The notes below the pieces were generated by a model. The model did not search any database and was not told the origin of the DNA. It worked only from the letters and a program-made list of their open reading frames with translations. Below, piece by piece: positions 56,064 through 64,000 of a stretch of 64,000 nucleotides of DNA. The translations under genes and the position numbers were made by a program. Origin of the DNA: Domibacillus epiphyticus (lineage in GTDB: Bacteria; Bacillota; Bacilli; Bacillales; Domibacillaceae); the NCBI RefSeq assembly GCF_001975785.1, contig NZ_MSFI01000025.1, positions 26,587 through 90,586 of the forward strand, given 5' to 3'. How positions within the stretch are numbered: position 1 is the first letter of the stretch; the number at the start of each line of letters is the position of its first letter.

Positions 56064-57254
56064 ATGTATAGACTGCTTTCTCATAATGATTTAGACGGAG
56101 TTGCATGTGGAATTTTAGCAAAGCTTGCCTTCGGTACGGACGTAAAAGTTCGGTATAACTCCATTTCCGGCCTAAATCATGAAGTGCAGTGGTTTTTGGA
56201 AAACGGAGACCCAAACACGTTTCTATTTATTACTGATCTTTCTGTAAACGAAGAAAATGAAAAAAAGCTAAATGACTTTCATCATTCAGGCGGGAAAGTC
56301 CAATTGCTCGACCATCATAAGACCGCGCTGCATTTTAACAACTATGAGTGGGGGCACGTAGTCGTAGAAGACGAGAAAGGAACATTAACTTCAGCCACGT
56401 CTTTATTATACGAATACCTATTAAAACATGAACAAATCAACCCTTCCCCCGCGGTCGATGAATTTGTCGAGCTCGTCCGGCAGTACGATACCTGGGATTG
56501 GGAAAAGAATAATAACCAGAAAGCGCAAAGGCTAAATGCCCTCTTCTTTTTAATCTCGATCGATGAATTTGAGGAGAAGATGATCAGCCGTCTAAAAACA
56601 AATGATCATTTTTTCTTTGACGAGTTCGAGGAAAAGATACTTGATATGGAAGAAAACAAAACCGATCGGTACATCAGACGGAAAAGACGTGAACTTGTCC
56701 AGGCACCCATTGGCGGCTATTATGCCGGTATTGTCTATGCTGAATCGTATCATTCTGAACTTGGCAATGAGATCGGGAAGGATTGTCCCCACCTTGACTA
56801 TATTGCCATTTTAAATATTGGCGCAAAACGACTCGGATTCCGTACGATCCACGACCATATTGATGTATCGGATGTTGCCGGACAATATGGAGGCGGAGGC
56901 CACTCAAAAGCAGCAGGGTGTTCGTTAACAGACGATGCTTACAAACAATATGTGACGGAAACGTTTCACCTTGAGCCATTACGGGAAGATGCGAAGAGAA
57001 ATCGGTATAATATTAAAAGCTCCTCGTTCGGTTCCATGTATAAAAATCGAAGGGAAGAAATCTTTTTCATTTATCCAATTGATGACCATCATTGGGCGAT
57101 TGATTATCAAGATTTGAGGATGCAAGAAACCTTCACAACCTTTCAAGAAGCGGAAACTTTTTTAAAAAGGCATTATGCTGCGTGGCTAATCAGAGACGAT
57201 GCCTTTGTCAGCTATTTAATGGACTGCGTAAAAAAGAAAAAGCAGCGGGAGTGA
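56064..57254 (+). CDS. DHH family phosphoesterase
   Basis: 396 aa. DHH domain: SHNDLDGVACGILAK, ITDLSVNEE and LLDHHKTALHF (DHH signature); C-terminal DHHA1 GQYGGGGHSKAAGCSL near residue 277. Related to oligoribonuclease/NrnB-type enzymes that degrade short RNA or nucleotides. GAGGTG before the ATG; divergent from uvsE. Confidence 0.9.
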   Translation: MYRLLSHNDLDGVACGILAKLAFGTDVKVRYNSISGLNHEVQWFLENGDPNTFLFITDLSVNEENEKKLNDFHHSGGKVQLLDHHKTALHFNNYEWGHVVVEDEKGTLTSATSLLYEYLLKHEQINPSPAVDEFVELVRQYDTWDWEKNNNQKAQRLNALFFLISIDEFEEKMISRLKTNDHFFFDEFEEKILDMEENKTDRYIRRKRRELVQAPIGGYYAGIVYAESYHSELGNEIGKDCPHLDYIAILNIGAKRLGFRTIHDHIDVSDVAGQYGGGGHSKAAGCSLTDDAYKQYVTETFHLEPLREDAKRNRYNIKSSSFGSMYKNRREEIFFIYPIDDHHWAIDYQDLRMQETFTTFQEAETFLKRHYAAWLIRDDAFVSYLMDCVKKKKQRE

Positions 57255-57269
57255 ACAAAGGAGGAAATA

Positions 57270-58184
57270 ATGAGGAGCGATGTACTCGATGTAGTGATTG
57301 CAGGAGGCGGCCCTGGAGGATTAAGCGCTGCTCTTGTATTGGGAAGATCGTTGAAACATGTCCTGGTGATTGATGAAGGAAAGCCGAGAAATGGGGTAAC
57401 GGTTAAATCCCACGGCTTCCTGACAAGAGATGGATCAAAACCCGGTGACATTAGGCAAATCGCTCAAGAGCAGATGGCAAAATACAAAAATGTCTCTATT
57501 ATTGAAGATATTATAGATGATGTTGTAAAGGAAAACGGCCTTTTTACGTCAACGACCCGAAGCGGAAAAAAGATTATAAGCAAGAAAATCATCTTTTCCA
57601 CTGGCATGAAAGATCATTTGCCTGCTATCCTTGGTCTTCATGACGTATATGGAAAAACCGTTTTTCATTGTCCATATTGCGATGGATGGGAACGGAAAAA
57701 CGAACCGCTTGCTATATTTGGCAACGGAAAAGAACTGTTTCCTTTTATAAAGCTTATCTACAACTGGAGCCAAGATTTGATTGTGTTTTCAAATGGTCCA
57801 GCAATCATTAGCGATACCGAAAAAAAGGAACTTGAAGCTCACGGCATCGGTCTTGTTGAAACCCCTATTGCTGAATTTCAATCGAATGATGGAATTTTGG
57901 AACAAATCGTCTTAATAGACGGTGATGCCATCAGCCGAAAAGGCGGGTTTATGCTGACAACAGGCGAGAAGCAATCTTCCATGATCCCCGCCCGCCTCGG
58001 GATTCCAATAAATGAACAGGGTCAATATGAAACAAATGAACACGGAGATACGAATATAGAAGGACTTTTTATTATAGGAGATGCGAAAAATACATTTACC
58101 AGTATCGTTGGCGCTGCAAGTCAGGGATACGAAACCGGAGTCAAGATAAATGGTGAGTTTGCTGAAGAAAAGTGGTCTGATTAA
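57270..58184 (+). CDS. Thioredoxin reductase-like FAD/NAD(P) oxidoreductase
   Basis: 304 aa. FAD motif VVIAGGGPGGLSAALVLGR at the N-terminus, redox-centre region FHCPYCDGWE (CxxC at about 131-134), and C-terminal GLFIIGDAKN. Lacks the canonical CATC and second GxGxxA of true TrxB (has FGNGKE), so it belongs to the TrxR-like group with unknown partner. 15 bp after the DHH gene with AAAGGAGG, so an operon is likely. Confidence 0.88.
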   Translation: MRSDVLDVVIAGGGPGGLSAALVLGRSLKHVLVIDEGKPRNGVTVKSHGFLTRDGSKPGDIRQIAQEQMAKYKNVSIIEDIIDDVVKENGLFTSTTRSGKKIISKKIIFSTGMKDHLPAILGLHDVYGKTVFHCPYCDGWERKNEPLAIFGNGKELFPFIKLIYNWSQDLIVFSNGPAIISDTEKKELEAHGIGLVETPIAEFQSNDGILEQIVLIDGDAISRKGGFMLTTGEKQSSMIPARLGIPINEQGQYETNEHGDTNIEGLFIIGDAKNTFTSIVGAASQGYETGVKINGEFAEEKWSD

Positions 58185-58241
58185 TAGCCTCGCGAAAGGA
58201 ATACATCATCTTCATATATACAATTGTTGCCGAAATATAAT

Positions 58242-58286
58242 GCCTGTATCATAGATTAGCAAGTAATCTTTGATACAGGCTTTTTT
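58242..58286 (+). terminator. Intrinsic terminator
   Basis: GCCTGTATCA...TGATACAGGC with inner AGATTA-gcaag-TAATCT stem, followed by TTTTTT. Confidence 0.85.
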
Positions 58287-58295
58287 ATTTCTTCT

Positions 58296-58790
58296 TCAAC
58301 TTACCCATTCCTTAAAGTGCCCGCTCTCCAGTCTTGACCAACTTAATCGATGTAATCTTCTTTTAAACGGATTACTTGGATTCTCCGGATTGGTCCACCC
58401 CCCTATGTATGTGCACCGGGAGATAACTTCTTTCACGAACATATCGTGTAGAGCCGTTCCCTCATTCAAAAAAGCTCCAGCCGTATGTAAACCCCCCACG
58501 CCAGAATTACTTGGCTTGCCAATTTTCAACTGAGTCGGTAAATGCCTCCTCTCGTTGCTCACAATTCAACCAACATTATCAAAGTCCATTTTTGCCTGGT
58601 AAGCAGGATGTGATGATGGAACACCCTCCGAATACACTTCACGGAATTTTGTGCAGTCAGTTCCACTATAATTTAATATAATCATGTCACCGATTGTGGA
58701 CTCTGCTGCTGTTGTACTTTTATGAATGTGTTTCAAAGCATTTTGAAAAGCACCAAATATACCACGTTCTGGTGAAACTAAACTTATCAC
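58296..58790 (-). other. Two tandem unidentified open frames
   Basis: 58566-58790 (74 codons, GTG start; contains PERGIFGAFQNALKHIHKS) and 58296-58562 (88 codons; contains GGLHTAGAFLNEGTALHDM). Neither has a convincing ribosome binding site at its first start; a GAGGAGG lies inside the second but no start follows at proper distance. No family recognised. They could be pieces of one decayed gene. Confidence 0.3.
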
Positions 58791-58897
58791 ATCGTTAACT
58801 TTGGATCCCTGCTCGCCTGAATGGGGTTTTTATTCCGGTTATATATTTGCATCTTTTTCTGGGGAACGGTTTCTGTTAGAAAATTATGTATAACCGT

Positions 58898-59038
58898 TCA
58901 TTCCATCGGATTGGATTCTGTAGAGAATAAAAATGCACGAATCACTTCAATCGGAATATCCATGTCACGTGCAATTTGAATCAGTTCAATCCATTCCTTA
59001 TCTAATTTTCCGAATTTAACCTCATTTCGACCTAACAT
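58898..59038 (-). CDS. sinI: SinI-like antirepressor
   Basis: 46 aa, start after GGGGGGATTTG. The segment KLDKEWIELIQIARDMDIPIEVIRAFL matches the SinI dimerisation helices (LDxEWVELMxEAKxxxISxEEIRxxL). SinI binds the SinR repressor and releases biofilm genes. No sinR is adjacent (the downstream frames are unrelated), so this is an orphan copy. Its presence agrees with the SinR-like boxes at 35.6 kb. The 59039-59340 gap holds a 66-codon minus frame I do not accept. Confidence 0.7.
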   Translation of the reverse strand: MLGRNEVKFGKLDKEWIELIQIARDMDIPIEVIRAFLFSTESNPME

Positions 59039-59340
59039 CAAATCCCCCCAAATTTCTGAGGCAGCTCAGCCATCCTAGTCACACAAGACCTTAGATCTGT
59101 AGCTTTGCGTCCTATTCTTTCGATTAGTTTGCCGTTATCTCGATATGCATAAACTATACTACAGGAAAAAACAAAAAAATTCCACTTTATGCAGTTTACT
59201 CCTTTGTATGTTAATAAACAAAATTTTTCTCTTTTCATGTCAATCCATTCGTACGCAGGCTTATTTTAAGAAATGCTAAAGGAATAATCTTATATCTTTC
59301 CTCGTAATTATGAAGGAAGTCTGAATATCGGAGGGATTTT

Positions 59341-60252
59341 ATGTCACAACATCCGAAAATACCGGGCCATTTTGTGATGGATCACCAGAATGGTTTATTA
59401 TTACCTCCTGAACTACAAGCAGATCCAAAGGAATCTATGAGCGAAAAAGCCTTTATCGAACGCTCACTCGCTGAAAATCGGTTTTGGCTTCGAATTATGA
59501 AAGAGCATGCGTATTTTTTAGGGCAAGGATTCAATAGAAAAGATAAACAGTTAATTGCAGAAGCGAATAAATTTATTCATTACTTTGACCATCATCTTAA
59601 AAAGTCCCACAGTATACCTGAAAACGCTGCGTCAATACGCAAATTAAACGAGGAAAGCATAGAATTAACGAGGGCTTTCAGAAACTTTAAAAGAAACGTA
59701 CTTCTTCTCATTATTAACTGTAAAATATCCGGTTTTAACCTTCCCCTCCTTGTTGATCATGTAGCTCGTGAAGCAGAATACTTTGTTCGGACACTAAGAA
59801 AATTTAACAAAGGGATTCTTGACTCTATTCAAGACGCCATTATCCAGGAAAATGTTTTCTGGTTAAAAATAATGATGGAACATTCACGGTTTATGTCTCA
59901 CTTATTAGACCCTTCGGAACGAAACCTTGTAAAAAAAGCAGCCGAGTTTGGAGATAATTTTGAAGTCCTTTTAAACCAAGCACGAGATGTTGAATCCATG
60001 CTGTCCCATAAGAAGCCGGCATATCCGATTATCGGGAAACTGAATAAAGAAAGCGAAAATGCGACGATGGAGTTGCTTGAATTTAAGAAAGCCGGCCTTG
60101 ATATGATTAAAGCGTGCCAAATTAAGCACATCATTGATCCACTATTAGCAGATCATGTTGTAAGGGAAGCAGAACACTTTTTATATTTGGTGAGTGTTTT
60201 AGAAAAAAGGTTGCGTTTAAGACGAAATGAGGAATGTGATGAACACATGTAA
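59341..60252 (+). CDS. DUF2935 domain-containing protein
   Basis: 303 aa made of two all-helical repeats. Repeat 1: ERSLAENRFWLRIMKEHAYFLGQGF...KDKQLI; repeat 2: IQENVFWLKIMMEHSRFMSHLLDPSERNLV. Each half ends with a VREAEYF/VREAEHFL helix. Conserved Glu and His residues in each repeat are spaced like a metal-binding four-helix bundle. Known in Bacillus and Clostridium; function unknown. AGGGAT site precedes the ATG. Confidence 0.85.
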   Translation: MSQHPKIPGHFVMDHQNGLLLPPELQADPKESMSEKAFIERSLAENRFWLRIMKEHAYFLGQGFNRKDKQLIAEANKFIHYFDHHLKKSHSIPENAASIRKLNEESIELTRAFRNFKRNVLLLIINCKISGFNLPLLVDHVAREAEYFVRTLRKFNKGILDSIQDAIIQENVFWLKIMMEHSRFMSHLLDPSERNLVKKAAEFGDNFEVLLNQARDVESMLSHKKPAYPIIGKLNKESENATMELLEFKKAGLDMIKACQIKHIIDPLLADHVVREAEHFLYLVSVLEKRLRLRRNEECDEHM

Positions 60253-60335
60253 TCTCTGATGATCTTCATCCTTTTCTGAAATCATTAGATATCACCCTTT
60301 CAAAAAGAATGTTGGAGGGGTGTTATTTAATGAAA

Positions 60336-61130
60336 TTAAGTATTGAATTGATTTTTCAATATGTAAAGCACGAAGCAAATACAGAGCGTTATAAAAGAGA
60401 ACAAAAGAGCTGAACTGGCAAAAGCAATTATATACGCGTGATAATAAGAGGCCGTTCCTATAATATCAATGTTAAAAATCGAACTGAACGCATGAAGGCA
60501 GAATAAAAACACAAATAATGCTGACATACCGCTCACTGCCCCTCTTATATCTTCTTTACTTAAAGCAATATGTGTTGATATACATAAAGCCAAAAAAAGA
60601 AATAGCCAGAATAAAGGGTTCAGTGCATTTTCAATCGTAAACAGACTTTCAAACAACACAACAGCAGAAAATAAAGATGATGTAAACATTTCAATGTTTA
60701 GTTGTGCCGGGCGTACATGATGTGTTATATAACCAGCAAAGAGCTGATACGAATCCGGGACACAAAAGTACATGAGTAAAATGAGTGCTCCGATACTAGA
60801 CAAGAATGGACCAATTCCGATAAAAAAATTACCCATTCGCTGATACAAACTCCTTTGGCTATAACTATGTTTGACGTACCCTAAGTAATTCACTCCCGAT
60901 CTTGCTGGAAACCACTGTACATCCCTTATACGGTGTCTAAAAAGAACACACATGAAAACATGGCCGAATTCATGAACTAGTGTCCCGATCCATGCTGTAA
61001 AAAGAGAGCCTCTCTTGCCGAACGTTCGAAACAATAAATGGACCGATATTTTTTCTAAACAACCAAGCAAATATCCGAAAGTAAAAACGGCGCCAATAAA
61101 CGTGATGAATTGAAAAGCAGCACTCATCAC
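60336..61130 (-). CDS. M50-like membrane metalloprotease family protein
   Basis: 264 aa with about six membrane helices. HEFGH (LVHEFGHVFMCVLF, about residue 52) is the HExxH zinc motif located in a membrane helix, as in site-2 protease-like M50 proteins. The typical second motif NxxPxxxxDG is not found in clear form; FTIENALNPLFWL occupies that area. May be a protease of the M50B-like type or a homologue with altered chemistry. Confidence 0.65.
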   Translation of the reverse strand: MMSAAFQFITFIGAVFTFGYLLGCLEKISVHLLFRTFGKRGSLFTAWIGTLVHEFGHVFMCVLFRHRIRDVQWFPARSGVNYLGYVKHSYSQRSLYQRMGNFFIGIGPFLSSIGALILLMYFCVPDSYQLFAGYITHHVRPAQLNIEMFTSSLFSAVVLFESLFTIENALNPLFWLFLFLALCISTHIALSKEDIRGAVSGMSALFVFLFCLHAFSSIFNIDIIGTASYYHAYIIAFASSALLFSFITLCICFVLYILKNQFNT

Positions 61131-61215
61131 CAGATGGAGAAACGAATCAAAAATGATGCATCACCTCAAGCTTTTTTTAAAGTCCCTCACTTTATTGTAC
61201 ATGATGCAGCAAAAA

Positions 61216-61237
61216 AGAGAGGGAATCCCCTCTCTGA
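61216..61237 (-). terminator. Terminator of IDEAL gene 3
   Basis: AGAGAGGG / CCCTCTCT hairpin followed on the minus strand by TTTTTTGC. Confidence 0.75.
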
Positions 61238-61247
61238 TTTTCCTTCT

Positions 61248-61580
61248 TTAGGAGTACACTTCTTTGGTCTCCTTTAGTTGAGTGGCTAGTTCCACAAACC
61301 ACTCTTCATCCTTTGTTAGCAACGCTAAATCAATTAACTGGTGAATCTGCTCTTCATTTTCCGTTTTCACAACAGGCAATTTTTCAACCGATTTGTCCAT
61401 GAGCCTGATTGTTCTTCCAACCGTTTTTTCATTATCACATTCCACGACCGTCACTTTGATGATTTCTTGTATATCGTTTGATTGAACAACATACCCGCGT
61501 ATGAGCTCACCTTCTCTCGTCCTGCCCTTTACCCAGTCCCCTTCTTCGAAATACTTTTTGCGATTTACAGACATCGTCAT
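61248..61580 (-). CDS. IDEAL domain-containing protein (paralogue 3)
   Basis: 110 aa. N-terminal YFEEGDWVKGRTREGELIRGYV, middle VGRTIRLMDKSVEKLP, C-terminal HQLIDLALLTKDEEWFVELATQ. Closest to the copy at 47682-48002 (the LIDLALLTKDEEWF core is identical). AAGGA six bases before the ATG. Role unknown. Confidence 0.78.
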   Translation of the reverse strand: MTMSVNRKKYFEEGDWVKGRTREGELIRGYVVQSNDIQEIIKVTVVECDNEKTVGRTIRLMDKSVEKLPVVKTENEEQIHQLIDLALLTKDEEWFVELATQLKETKEVYS

Positions 61581-61740
61581 TCACCATCCTTAAAAAATAA
61601 TCCCAAATACGGTAAAAGCATTTTTTGTAACAATTTTATTTTGTCAGGTAGGAAGTGCAATGTAAGTGCTTAGTTATTCATACAATAGGATGTCCTTCCT
61701 TTATTGTATTCATTTCCGTTCTATTGAAGAATCAAACCAT

Positions 61741-61784
61741 TTGACTTCCTGACCGTTTATAATATATCGTTAATTACCGATATA
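61741..61784 (+). promoter_or_regulatory. Promoter with overlapping palindromic operator
   Basis: -35 TTGACT (61741-61746), then 16 bp to TATATC; a palindrome TATATCG-ttaattac-CGATATA (61763-61784) covers the -10 and likely start. Suggests a dimeric repressor controls the luciferase-like genes; the regulator is not in the window. Confidence 0.4.
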
Positions 61785-61875
61785 TCGATATTGTATGTAA
61801 AAACAAAAAGGACACACAATAATAAACATCAAAATTTTTGAACGGTTGAAAACCAGCCCGCTAAGGAGGAAAATT

Positions 61876-62844
61876 GTGAGCCTGCAGAACCATGGTGCAT
61901 TCCGAAAAATGTATCAAAAAGAAAAAATGACACTTGGTTTTGTCATGCCTCTCGAACGAATGAGCACGTCCATCCCCAAAATGCAAAATCAAGTGGACAT
62001 GACCAAAAAAATCGAACAATTTGGTTTTTCTGCTCTTTGGCTGCGGGATGTGACAATACAAAACTTGAAAGTGGATGACAACGGTTAATTGTATGATCTT
62101 TGGATTTATTTAACGTATCTCGCGGCAAAAACAAAAAGCATTGCCCTCGGTACCGCAAGTGTCGTGCTGCCCGTCCGTCATCCTGTACGGACGGCTAAAG
62201 AAGCGGCCTCCATAGATACTTTATTCCCTGAACGGCTCATTATGGGAGTTGCATCCGGTGATAGGGAAAAAGACTTTACAGCACTGGGTGTGGAACACCA
62301 AACCCGGGGGAACACATTCAGGCACCATTACGAAATTCTTGATCGTCTCCTTCATGAAGAGAATCCAACAATTGAATCCAGCATTGGGATGGTTGATGCA
62401 AAAACGATGAGAATGATTCCCCGTCCTGTCTCAGTCATTCCGACAATGGTAACCGGCTTTAGTCAACAATCAATGAGATGGATCGCCGAGCATGGAGATG
62501 GCTGGATTCAGTACCCCCGGGATATTTCAGAACAGTCGCTCTTAATTCGTGATTACCGCACCTTATCAGAAATAGCTAATCCAGCTGTGTTTAAACCTTT
62601 TACCCAGACGCTCTATATTGATCTTGCGGAAGACCCAAATCAAACACCAAGAAAAATCCCTTTAGGGTATCACCTTGGACGAAATCATTTGCTTGAGCTG
62701 CTTCATAAATTTGAAGCCATCGGTGTCAATCATTTAGCATTTGTTTTATATTTCGCCAGACGTCCTATAGAGGATATGATTCAGGAGCTTGGAGAAGAAG
62801 TGCTGCCCCACTTCCCTGCTCATGACCTTACTGGCAAAGAGTAA
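61876..62844 (+). pseudogene. Luciferase-like flavin oxidoreductase with in-frame stop
   Basis: Frame starts at GTG 61876 (AAGGAGG seven bases before). N-terminal part MTLGFVMPLERM...GFSALWLRDV stops at TAA 62086-62088; the same frame continues YDLWIYLTYLAAKTKSIALG...RLIMGVASGDR...HGDGWIQYPRD to 62844. One C-to-T change in CAA (Gln) explains the stop. The continuation is otherwise intact and of full length for the LLM family, so the lesion is recent. Confidence 0.82.
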
Positions 62845-62913
62845 TGGATTATATTTTGAAATACTAGAATAGCCTTAATTCCCTGAATACTATTATAGAA
62901 AGAAGTTGAAAAA

Positions 62914-63936
62914 ATGTCTGACAAGAAAATTGGTAAACGACTGAGTGATATTCACTACTCCGTTCTTGACCTATCTCCGATTGTAGCAGGCGGCACTCCT
63001 TCCAATTCATTTCAGAATACACTGGACCTTGCCCGTCATGCGGAAAAATTAGGATATACCCGATTCTGGCTGGCAGAACATCATAACATGCCTTTCATTG
63101 CCAGTTCTGCAACATCCGTTGTCATCGGTCATGTGGCAGCCGGCACATCGAAAATCCGTGTCGGTTCAGGCGGTATTATGCTGCCCAACCATGCACCTTT
63201 AGTCATCGCCGAACAGTTCGGAACACTTGAATCATTATTTCCCGGACGGATCGATCTAGGTCTCGGCCGGGCGCCTGGCACAGATCAGCGCACCGCTCAT
63301 GCCCTTCGCCGTGATCGAAGAAGTACGAAAGACGATTTTCCGGAGCAGCTAGCAGAGCTCCGTACTTATTTTGACCCGTCATTAGGAACTGGTCACATGC
63401 CGGTGAGAGCCATCCCCGGAGAAGGATTAAATATTCCAATCTGGCTGCTCGGTTCGAGCGGATTTAGCGCACAGCTCGCAGGACAGCTCGGTCTGCCATT
63501 TGCGTTTGCCAGCCACTTTTCACCTAACAATACAATTGGTGCTCTTAACCTATATCATCGTTCTTTCCAGCCATCAAAAACGCTTGATAAACCATATGCC
63601 ATGGTAGGGGTAAACGTGATTGCCGCAGATACGGACGAGGAAGCGCAGTTTTTAGCCACCACATTGCAACAGCAATTTTTAAACTTAAGCCGTGGTAATG
63701 AAGTGGCGCTCCAGCCGCCTGTTGAAAACCTTGCTGATAAATGGAGTCCGTACGAAATAGAAGCTCTCCAGCATCAGCTTGGCTCTTCCATCATCGGAAG
63801 CCCGGAAACAGTGAAACAAAAAATGCAGGCGTTTTTAGATGAAACGCAGGCAGATGAGATGATGGTCATTAGCCAGATTTTTGATCAAAAAGCACGTCTT
63901 CATTCTTATGATATTGTGGCTGAAGTAACGAAATAA
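62914..63936 (+). CDS. LLM class flavin-dependent oxidoreductase (MsnO8-like)
   Basis: 340 aa bacterial luciferase-like monooxygenase. [14 protein letters not shown] at the N-terminus, [45 protein letters not shown] in parts, and [13 protein letters not shown]. The AEHHN histidines and GRAPGTD are typical of the MsnO8/YvbT-type group. FMN-dependent; substrate unknown. 69 bp after the broken paralogous family member. Confidence 0.92.
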   Translation: MSDKKIGKRLSDIHYSVLDLSPIVAGGTPSNSFQNTLDLARHAEKLGYTRFWLAEHHNMPFIASSATSVVIGHVAAGTSKIRVGSGGIMLPNHAPLVIAEQFGTLESLFPGRIDLGLGRAPGTDQRTAHALRRDRRSTKDDFPEQLAELRTYFDPSLGTGHMPVRAIPGEGLNIPIWLLGSSGFSAQLAGQLGLPFAFASHFSPNNTIGALNLYHRSFQPSKTLDKPYAMVGVNVIAADTDEEAQFLATTLQQQFLNLSRGNEVALQPPVENLADKWSPYEIEALQHQLGSSIIGSPETVKQKMQAFLDETQADEMMVISQIFDQKARLHSYDIVAEVTK

Positions 63937-63959
63937 ATAAAAACCCCTTATCGAACAAT

Positions 63960-64000
63960 GAACTGCACCCCAATTGTTAGACACCATCTGACAATTGGAG
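63960..64000 (+). mobile_element. IS3-family (IS150-like) element, left end only
   Basis: GAACTGCACCCCAATTGTTAGACA starts here and is followed by an inverted AATTGTTAGA/TCTGACAATT arm, the same terminal organisation as the relic at 9488-9802. The rest of the element lies outside the window. Confidence 0.65.

Noticed and set aside
59038..59238. 66-codon minus frame upstream of the SinI-like gene
   Set aside because: Overlaps the SinI-like ATG, no ribosome binding site at its start, no helix-turn-helix that would make it a SinR.

Overview
The window comes from a spore-forming, low-GC Gram-positive of the family Bacillaceae, related to Bacillus but not B. subtilis itself. The evidence is the chromosomal gene set (hom-thrC-thrB, an FMN-riboswitch ribDEBAH operon, NadK2, HemAT, GerD, CotF-type coat proteins, YjzC, three IDEAL-domain proteins), AGGAGG-type ribosome binding sites, and SigA and CcpA style control sites. 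I see no prophage, CRISPR array or rRNA operon.

Layout. 1-13.5 kb: metabolic genes on the minus strand: threonine biosynthesis (thrB cut by the left edge), a beta-helix protein, an NRDE protein, an aldehyde dehydrogenase-DUF779 operon with a strong promoter and a cre-like site, a PAP2 phosphatase, dapF, and the riboflavin operon behind an FMN riboswitch. A decayed IS3-family element sits inside the ribH terminator. 13.5-22 kb: a tRNA-like sequence, a GNAT enzyme, small genes, NAD kinase 2, a SsuABC/TauABC-type ABC transporter, an E. coli-type S-adenosylmethionine decarboxylase and a VanZ-family protein.

22-38 kb is the most interesting part: a surface-polysaccharide locus on the minus strand. 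It has the usual Bacillus control modules: a promoter overlapped by three SinR-like boxes (35.6 kb), then the Wzz-like modulator and tyrosine kinase, then a structured leader that looks like the EAR (eps-associated RNA) antiterminator (33.6 kb). The genes behind it are galU, an initiating sugar transferase, a GT4 glycosyltransferase, a Wzy-like polymerase, a KpsS/KpsC-like (Capsule_synth) transferase, a Wzx-like flippase, and then a complete kdsB-kdsA-kdsD-kdsC set for CMP-Kdo, followed by a HIT protein and galE. Kdo is the hallmark sugar of Gram-negative lipopolysaccharide and group 2 capsules. A full synthesis set plus a candidate Kdo transferase inside a SinR/EAR-type eps operon predicts a Kdo-containing exopolysaccharide or capsule in a Gram-positive. 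A PHP-type tyrosine phosphatase and an LCP ligase lie just upstream in their own transcript.

38-52.5 kb: gerD, ackA, hemAT, a HAD phosphatase, a MetE-like methyltransferase, a dead esterase gene, a DbpA helicase, a 4-OT tautomerase, a frameshifted Old Yellow Enzyme gene, an IDEAL protein, an MFS pump, an NlpC/P60 domain without its catalytic residues, an SDR and an FdhA-like dehydrogenase. 52.5-64 kb: a mirror-image pair of CotF-type coat modules, an MBL hydrolase, UvsE, a DHH phosphoesterase, a TrxR-like flavoprotein, a small SinI-like antirepressor, a DUF2935 protein, an M50-like membrane protease, the third IDEAL protein and two luciferase-like monooxygenase genes, the first broken by one stop codon. 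The right edge carries the end of an IS3-family element related to the relic at 9.5 kb.
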